Translations under genes and position numbers: made by a program
Part shown: piece after piece, positions 59,201 through 64,000 of the stretch
How positions within the stretch are numbered: position 1 is the stretch's first letter
How the letters are laid out: every line of letters begins with the position of its first letter
Origin: Sesamum alatum
Lineage: Eukaryota > Streptophyta > Magnoliopsida > Lamiales > Pedaliaceae
DNA: 64,000 bases
NCBI GenBank assembly: GCA_034509735.1
Contig: JACGWO010000013.1
Location: 11,676,136 to 11,740,135, forward strand
Reading direction: 5' to 3'
Notes under the pieces: model-generated
Told to the model about the DNA's origin: nothing
Seen by the model: only the letters and a program-made list of their open reading frames with translations
The model's database searches: none

Positions 59201-59542
59201 AGTACGTATACAGTATCTTTTGCTTGTACATCTCTTATCATTTGAATGTAATAACACCTAACAATTTTCACTCAGAGCATACCTGGATGGTGGATATGGT
59301 TCTACTATATCTGTCCAATTGCATGGACTTTGCGCGGCATAATTACCTCCCAGCTAGGCGACGTAGAGACTGCAATCGTAGGACCTGGATTTCAGGGCAC
59401 CGTCAAGGAGTTTATCGCTGCCCATTTTGGTTATGGGCCCGGAATGCTTGGAATTTCAGTTGCTGTGCTTGTTGGATTCAGCATTCTCTTCTTCGGTGTT
59501 TTCGCTATGTCTGTCAAAGTTATCAATTTACAGAGAAGATGA
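41287..59542 (+). CDS. ABCG31: Full-size ABC transporter, ABCG/PDR family (ABCG31-like)
   Basis: Exons: 41287-41621, 42159-42279, 42396-42484, 43877-43961, 44608-44770, 45841-45917, 46005-46149, 46849-47150, 47222-47503, 50380-50696, 50774-50934, 51005-51108, 51223-51376, 52516-52584, 52664-52776, 52860-53192, 53276-53566, 53643-53726, 54083-54216, 54333-54560, 56647-56818, 57238-57325, 58092-58258, 59276-59542. All introns are GT-AG, phases agree, and the sum is 1426 codons plus TGA. Layout is NBD1-TMD1-NBD2-TMD2: Walker A GPPGSGKS (188-195), signature VSGGQ (328-332), Walker B LFMDE (349-353), membrane region from about 520; second Walker A GSSGAGKT (871-878), PDR-type signature LSTEQ (978-982), Walker B IIFMDE (998-1003), H-loop His near 1035. 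Length and text match Arabidopsis ABCG31 as I remember it. That plasma-membrane transporter is linked to abscisic acid export from endosperm and to pollen-coat steryl glycosides; the same role here is inference. No break found. Introns 3, 5, 7, 13, 22 and 23 exceed 690 bp and show nothing recognisable. Confidence 0.93.
47930..48592 (+). mobile_element. Retroelement internal remnant in intron 9
   Basis: Non-coding sequence leading up to a purine tract CATGTGGGGGAT (48581-48592) directly before an LTR start. No pol motif is readable, so it is either the extreme 3' end of a Copia element or a small non-autonomous element. The left limit is approximate. Confidence 0.45.
48593..49126 (+). mobile_element. 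LTR in intron 9, plus strand
   Basis: Starts TGTTGGAAAACAATG after the purine tract, has CTATAAATAG at 48841-48850, and ends near TAATACACA (49118-49126). Length about 534 bp. No second LTR was found in the intron, so the element is partial. Confidence 0.65.
49137..49990 (-). mobile_element. Minus-strand retroelement fragment in intron 9
   Basis: GCTTTGATACCA (49552-49563) is the reverse complement of TGGTATCAAAGC, a variant of the tRNA-Met primer-binding site. On the minus strand it is preceded by an LTR end, GGTACCA, three bases away. The LTR would extend rightwards from 49567; its TATA box is TATTTATA (49722-49729, minus). 49137-49551 is the leader. Right limit uncertain. Confidence 0.55.
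55990..56480 (-). mobile_element. Possible minus-strand retroelement fragment in intron 20
   Basis: The minus strand shows a TATA-like stretch near 56145, a pyrimidine-rich region (56085-56110) and a purine-rich, coding-looking segment near 56270-56400. This resembles an LTR junction, but no terminal repeats or primer site could be confirmed. The rest of the intron (54561-56646) shows nothing recognisable. Confidence 0.25.
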
Positions 59543-60300
59543 ATGAGAAGGGGTTTTTCGGGGTGTAGCATTAGCCTCATCAGGACAGGGGATACGTACA
59601 CAAATTTACATAATCTCAAAGTCATCCAGTAATGTTTCTTGTTCAGTTCATGAGCCTGGACTTGATGCATGGTTGCTTGATAGGTGCAATTCAATGGATG
59701 GTTCAATAGACAGAATCGTTAATGTAATTGTTTGGCCCAAGGCATTGCCCATTTGGCTCATACTAATATCCAAATTGTGGTATGATTTAAAAACTACAAT
59801 AATATACTTCATAAGTATATAAAAACAATATTAAAGAAATCGGGTTCGATTTTGGCTAGGACTTGAGTTCAAAGAACCAAGACTTGAGAGCCGTTTCGAG
59901 AGTCGATTAGAGCTTCAAAACTCACTCCAATGGCAGATCCAGGTTTAGGTCATTGCCAATTAGAGTTCTTTCTCCCTTCTTGTTTCTAAAAATTTGTGGG
60001 CAATTTCACCTCTTTGCACCTCCTGTAAATAAAATGAACATCCTATACCACATCCATTCGCACAATGTAAAATATTTAAATCTTTCGCATGTTACTTTGT
60101 GCCTGAACTCAAGACCTTCAAGATGAAGACAATTTTACGCCAAAAAGATAAAAATCCATTCTTGCAAAAAGTTTTGATGAATAGAATGTAGGTTATATGG
60201 CAAACAAGAAACGAAACAAACTTTCAAAAATAAAACTATTTGGTGTTTTGAGGTGAAAAAGAACTTTATTCCATGGATGAAAACCCGTCCAACATATGAC
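59543..60300 (+). other. 3' flank of the transporter gene
   Basis: Presumed 3' untranslated region followed by AT-rich intergenic DNA. No clear poly(A) signal near the stop codon and no further gene seen. Confidence 0.4.
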
Positions 60301-60309
60301 ATTGTTTAG

Positions 60310-60627
60310 GGGCTGGGTTATAGTTCCCACACTCCACCAATACGACAAGTTTAGATAGATTATGTGCTACTGAGTTGGCATTTCTACGAACGAAAAGGAA
60401 ACTAATTTGTTACTGATACTGCTAATAATCTCCCTAACTATAGGGCCAATAAACGAGTACTGCAACGACCCCGAGGTGATCTCTCTAATCACAACGAGAC
60501 AGTATCCTTAGATCTCGATGGCCTACCTTGGAATTCTAAAGCCATGAATAGAGCCGTCCGGGCAGCCAATGCTTCATCATGAGTCGGGTCCAGGATATTC
60601 ATGACGAATTTGGATTTCCAGCGTATA
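60310..60627 (-). pseudogene. LINE RNase H-like domain, right part (minus strand)
   Basis: Minus-strand frames contain AVRTALFMALEFQG (60500-60550) and VRRNANSVAHNLSKLVVL (near 60365-60310), the 'R.AN.VAH.LAK' ending of the plant LINE / non-LTR RNase H-like domain. It continues, after removal of the Copia element at 60628-63161, into 63162-63800. Stops interrupt it. Confidence 0.75.
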
Positions 60628-61349
60628 TGTTGGAATAGTTCATTCCTCCTCCCAGCCATTCCAGCAGCCCACTGAAGAAGATGATGCCGCATCAGCACAT
60701 CAGTGCCACAATGTCGATGACCAAGGAACTGGAGCTCGGCTCGGTATGACTTTCTGCTTGAGAATGTTGCTACCGAAGAGAGTGAGTGATCCTCGGGTGA
60801 GGAGCACGAACGGGGGAGCTAAGCAGCAAGAGTGGTCCGACTACCGGGTGAAATAGATGCTTTTGCCTTAATTAATCATGATTTTCGAAGTATTCAAGCC
60901 CATATAGAGTTATCCCGTATGGAGCCATCTTCTTCACCCCGGCGTGCTGAGTTTCGCCGTGTTTCACATAGACCCTGGCTAATGAAACTCGTGTTCCACT
61001 TACTATGTCGCATTAGCACTTTTCAATTTTTTAGTTTGTTAGGAATTTGTTAGTTGATTACTTTATACCGCTTCCCATTGGTCCACCTGTTCTTGACATG
61101 GCTAGGGTAGAATGCAGGTCTGCTACACGAGGGAACCCTAATTGTATTTAATGCGCCTTTCTCTCTTGTAATCAGATATACAAAAATATAGAAGTTACAA
61201 TGCCTTTTCAAAATTCATGTTTCCCCTCGTTCTCTCAGCTCAATTCTTTGCACATATGTAAATTCAGGTTCTCATCATGGTATCGGATCCTTCAATTGAA
61301 GGTCTCTGATCCGCGCACTTGTTAACTCTACTTTACAAGTAGGCTTACT

Positions 61350-61734
61350 ATGGCTGAAGAGCGTACAACTGCAACAATGGACATTGTTGCTACAGAGAAG
61401 GCTCGTTCTGATGTGGAATACGAGTCCCCTGGGATGGTGTTTGTCACTTCACCTTTAGACGGAGACAAGTATCTGGTTTGGAGCAGGGCGGTGAAATTTG
61501 CCCTCGGTTTGAGGATGAAACTGAGCTTCATCGACGACAGATCTGTTCGCCCGACAGATGGAGCTTCGGATCTAGATGAATGGATTCGCAAAGATTGCTT
61601 AGTAATTACTTGGATTTTGAACAATATTTCAAAGAAACTCGTGAATGCTTTTATGTACGTTACCTCAGCGAGAAGCTTATGGCTCGAGCTTGAAGCTCGT
61701 TATGGCAAGAGCAATGGTTCGGTGATCTATAAGC

Positions 61735-61787
<53 letters not shown>

Positions 61788-61988
61788 CTTCTATTGCACA
61801 AGGTGATCTCTCTATTACTGACTATTACACTAGAATTCGGACTTTATGGGACGAGCTTGCCTGCATGGACCCCCTTCCGCCTTGCACCTGTCCAGCCTAT
61901 AAGGCTATTATGGCTAGAGAGGCCTCACACCTTGACATTGGAATGGAGTCTGCCAAGAGTGGACCACTCCCTTACCTCAAGGTCTTAA
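61350..61988 (+). pseudogene. Copia gag (Retrotran_gag_3-type), frameshifted by a GA repeat
   Basis: ATG at 61350 opens a gag N-terminus: MVFVTSPLDGDKYLVWSRAV, KLSFIDDRSVRPTDG and LWLELEARYGKSNGS are typical of the Copia gag N-terminal domain. At 61737-61784 a (GA)24 run encodes ERERER; after it the true gag frame (DYYTRIRTLWDELACMDPLP) resumes in another phase. The annotated frame therefore ends in unrelated residues at 61988. Confidence 0.85.
61737..61784 (+). repeat. (GA)24 microsatellite in gag
   Basis: 48 bp of perfect GA. Related gag proteins have only a few GA units here, coding LEREI, so this is an expansion by slippage; the net length change shifts the frame. Confidence 0.93.
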
Positions 61989-62700
61989 ATTACGTACTGA
62001 TGGTGGTGCACTCCTTTCCAACCCAAAATCATACAGACGTCTGATTGGGCGATTCCTTTATTTGGGGTTCACTCGCCCTGACATTGCTTTTGGAGTTCAG
62101 CAACTCAGTCAATATCTGCTCCACCCTTGCGAATCCCACTAGCTTGCTGCTCTTCATCTTGTTATTTATAGGGCACAACCACCTCTGGCCTTTTCTTCCC
62201 TTCCTCATCCTCGCTACGTATCCAGGCATATTGCGATGCTGACTGGGGTACTTGCGTTGACACTTGTCGATCAGTTTCTGGCTATTGTATTTTTTTAGGG
62301 CCTTCGTTCATCTCCTGGAAAACAAAGAAACAGGTCACTGTCTCTCGCTCCTCTGCTAAGGCAGAATATCGCAGTCTCGCCTCCACTGTTTGTGAGTTAT
62401 AGTGGATATCCTACATTCTCCGTGCCTTAGGTGTTTCTTTGCACCTTCCCATCCCATTGTTTTGTGATAATCGTGCAACTCTCCATATCATGGCTAACCC
62501 GGTTTTTCACGAGCGCACTAAGCACTTAGATATCGATTGCCATGTTGTTCGTAATCAGTACAAGGCTGGCTTCGTGCTTCCCAGTTTTGTGCGTGGACGT
62601 GATTAGTTAGCTGATCTTTTCACTAAGAATCTGCCTGGTCCCGCCTTTGCTTCCATTTGGTCCAAGATAGCCCTATTTTCTCACGATGAAGGTCCATCCT
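61965..62700 (+). pseudogene. Copia RT end and RNase H, deletion derivative
   Basis: Readable segments: YRRLIGRFLYLGFTRPDIAF (62032-62092), SGYCIFLGPSFISWKTKKQV (near 62270-62330), SSAKAEYRSL (62345), LFCDNRATLHI (62460) and RTKHLDIDCHVVR (62515). The joint with gag is near 61930. Internal stops at 62400 and 62604. Confidence 0.85.
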
Positions 62701-62730
62701 GGGAGGGGGGCGGGGGGAAGGGGGAGGGGC
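62701..62730 (+). promoter_or_regulatory. G-rich polypurine tract
   Basis: Thirty bases with G runs of 3, 6, 6, 5 and 4, next to the right LTR. Such a tract primes plus-strand synthesis; its run structure also meets the G-quadruplex pattern. Confidence 0.75.
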
Positions 62731-63161
62731 TGTTGAAATAGTTCATTCCTCCTCCCAGCTATTCTAGCAGCCCACTGAAGAAGATGATGCCGCATCAGCA
62801 CATCAGTGCCACGGTGTCGATGACCATGCTGCTGACCCCGTGTTTCACATAGACCTTGGCTAATGAAACTCGTGTTCCACTTACTATGTCGCATTAGCAC
62901 TTTTTTCAATTTTTTAGTTTGTTAGGAATTTGTTAGCTGATTCCTTTATACCACTTCCCATTGGTCCACCTGTTCTTGATGTGGCTAGGGTAGAATGCAG
63001 GTCTGTTACATGAAGGAACCCTAATTGTATTTAATGCGCCTTTCCCTCTTGTAATCAGATATACAGAAATATAGAAGTTAAAGTGCCTTTCAAAAATTCA
63101 TGTTTTCACTCGTTCTCTCAGCTCAATTCTTTGCACATATGTCAAATTTAGGTTCTTATCA

Positions 63162-63800
63162 GTATAAATCTTCCATGACAATCGCGCACCACCACCTCAA
63201 TCCCTGCACCTCTGTGGTGTTGGAAAATGGCCGCAACAAAGTTGATCTTGAGAGCGCCATTCAGTAGAGGCTTCCAAATAGCAGTACCAATATGTTTCTA
63301 ATGAAGGATTGGTTCAACAGTTGTTGTAAAGTCGAGTATCAGACTCTCAGTCGAGCTAACCACTCGTAATGAGCACGGTTCCTCCTTCTCCATCACCCAC
63401 TTTTTCCTTGCATACCACCAAGTTCTTGATGATAATCACACAAAGTCTAAATTGCTCTTTATCAAACTTATAATACAAATGCCTTAGCCAATGTTCAGTC
63501 GAGCTAAATCCAGATAAAATGATAAACGAAGGGAGACATGATATAGCCCATACCTGTCGGGACTCGGGAGAACTCACATTGAACAAAGAGATGCTCAAAA
63601 TCCTCCTCATGAGATTGACAAAAAAGGCACAGGTTGGTGATGTGTATACCTCATCTGATCAAATTTGGGGATGTAGGAATATCACCCTTGCAAACTCTCC
63701 AGATGAAAGTTTTTATTTTATTGGGTATTTTGTTGGACCATATGAAACTCCAGTGGCTGCGGGACTCGTTACTGGAGCTCGCCCTCTTTGTGTTGTTGAT
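63162..63800 (-). pseudogene. LINE zinc-binding and RNase H region, left part (minus strand)
   Basis: The minus strand reads IPNKIKTFIWRVCKGDIPTS (63745-63685), CLFCQSHEEDFEHLFVQCEF (63630-63570) and a decayed stretch to 63162. This is the zf-RVT domain found after the reverse transcriptase of plant LINEs. It joins the RNase H piece at 60310-60627. Broken by stops. Confidence 0.82.
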
Positions 63801-64000
63801 CGAATGTTGTAGTTGCCTTTGGACATAGTATGCACTCCTAACGGAGAACTACCCATTCTTCGAGTAGTGCTAGACTAGGGTGTCATCAATATTAATGATA
63901 ATTTGAATTTTCAAGAAGTTTGGTCAAAATTCATAGTTAATATTCTTTGGTAATTGTTAGACCAAATTAAGTGTTGGCACAAAAAAATATAAAAATTAAT
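63801..64000. other. AT-rich DNA at window end
   Basis: No gene or repeat recognised; it may be the continuation of the LINE upstream part. Confidence 0.3.

Larger units (their letters stand above)
60628..63161 (+). mobile_element. Internally deleted Copia element with 5-bp target repeats
   Basis: Left LTR 60628-61277 (650 bp), right LTR 62731-63161 (431 bp), both TGTTGRAATAG...TATCA, with the target repeat GTATA at 60623-60627 and 63162-63166. The right LTR lacks about 220 bp present in the left one (about 60725-60950). Primer-binding-site variant TGGTATCGGATCC at 61278-61290; G-rich polypurine tract 62701-62730. The internal region is only about 1.45 kb: gag joined directly to the RNase H end, with protease, integrase and most of the reverse transcriptase missing. 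Non-autonomous. Confidence 0.92.

Overview
The window is plant nuclear DNA. The evidence is an 18-kb gene with 24 exons and GT-AG introns, Ty1/copia elements primed by initiator tRNA-Met, CACTA, LINE, SINE and Mutator-like MITE sequences, and solo LTRs. A eudicot fits best; I cannot name the genus from sequence alone. Roughly 1-37.8 kb is a nested pile of transposable elements, 37.8-41.0 kb is AT-rich intergenic DNA with small elements, 41.3-59.5 kb is one intact gene, and 60.3-63.8 kb is a LINE remnant split by a short Copia element.

Retrotransposon block, left to right: a Copia internal region (GC-rich leader from base 1, gag-pol 1835-5708) runs through a deletion junction into a truncated LTR (5706-6822), a primer-binding site, a second copy of the same internal region (gag-pol 11175-15125) and an intact-length LTR (15142-17100). 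This is a head-to-tail array around one shared LTR. A solo LTR of the same family with a perfect 5-bp target duplication (CTGCC) sits in the second leader. The array lies inside a minus-strand LTR of a related family, which also carries another solo LTR (target GGTTC). Next come a decayed minus-strand RNase H end, a gypsy 3' end with an antisense ORF, a CACTA (En/Spm-like) 3' half split by a further solo LTR, a minus-strand Copia leader with its own nested solo LTR, two LTRs facing away from each other around a 284-bp spacer, and a gypsy integrase remnant followed by hairpin-rich tandem repeats. All transposon coding regions seen here are broken.

The only gene that looks functional is a full-size ABCG/PDR transporter. 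Splicing 24 exons gives 1426 codons with all nucleotide-binding motifs in place, and it closely resembles Arabidopsis ABCG31. Its start codon lies about 290 bp downstream of a tRNA-derived SINE with an 11-bp target duplication, and just beyond that are two MITEs sharing the same 9-bp target. Its largest intron (2876 bp) holds two retroelement fragments in opposite orientations.

I found no clearly new gene system. The least expected signals are: a short hairpin near the 3' end of the Copia LTRs with one compensatory base-pair change between copies; inverted W-box-like repeats just upstream of the LTR TATA boxes; an in-frame 102-bp deletion that removes exactly the reverse transcriptase YVDD segment; and two adjacent MITEs with a triplicated 9-bp target.
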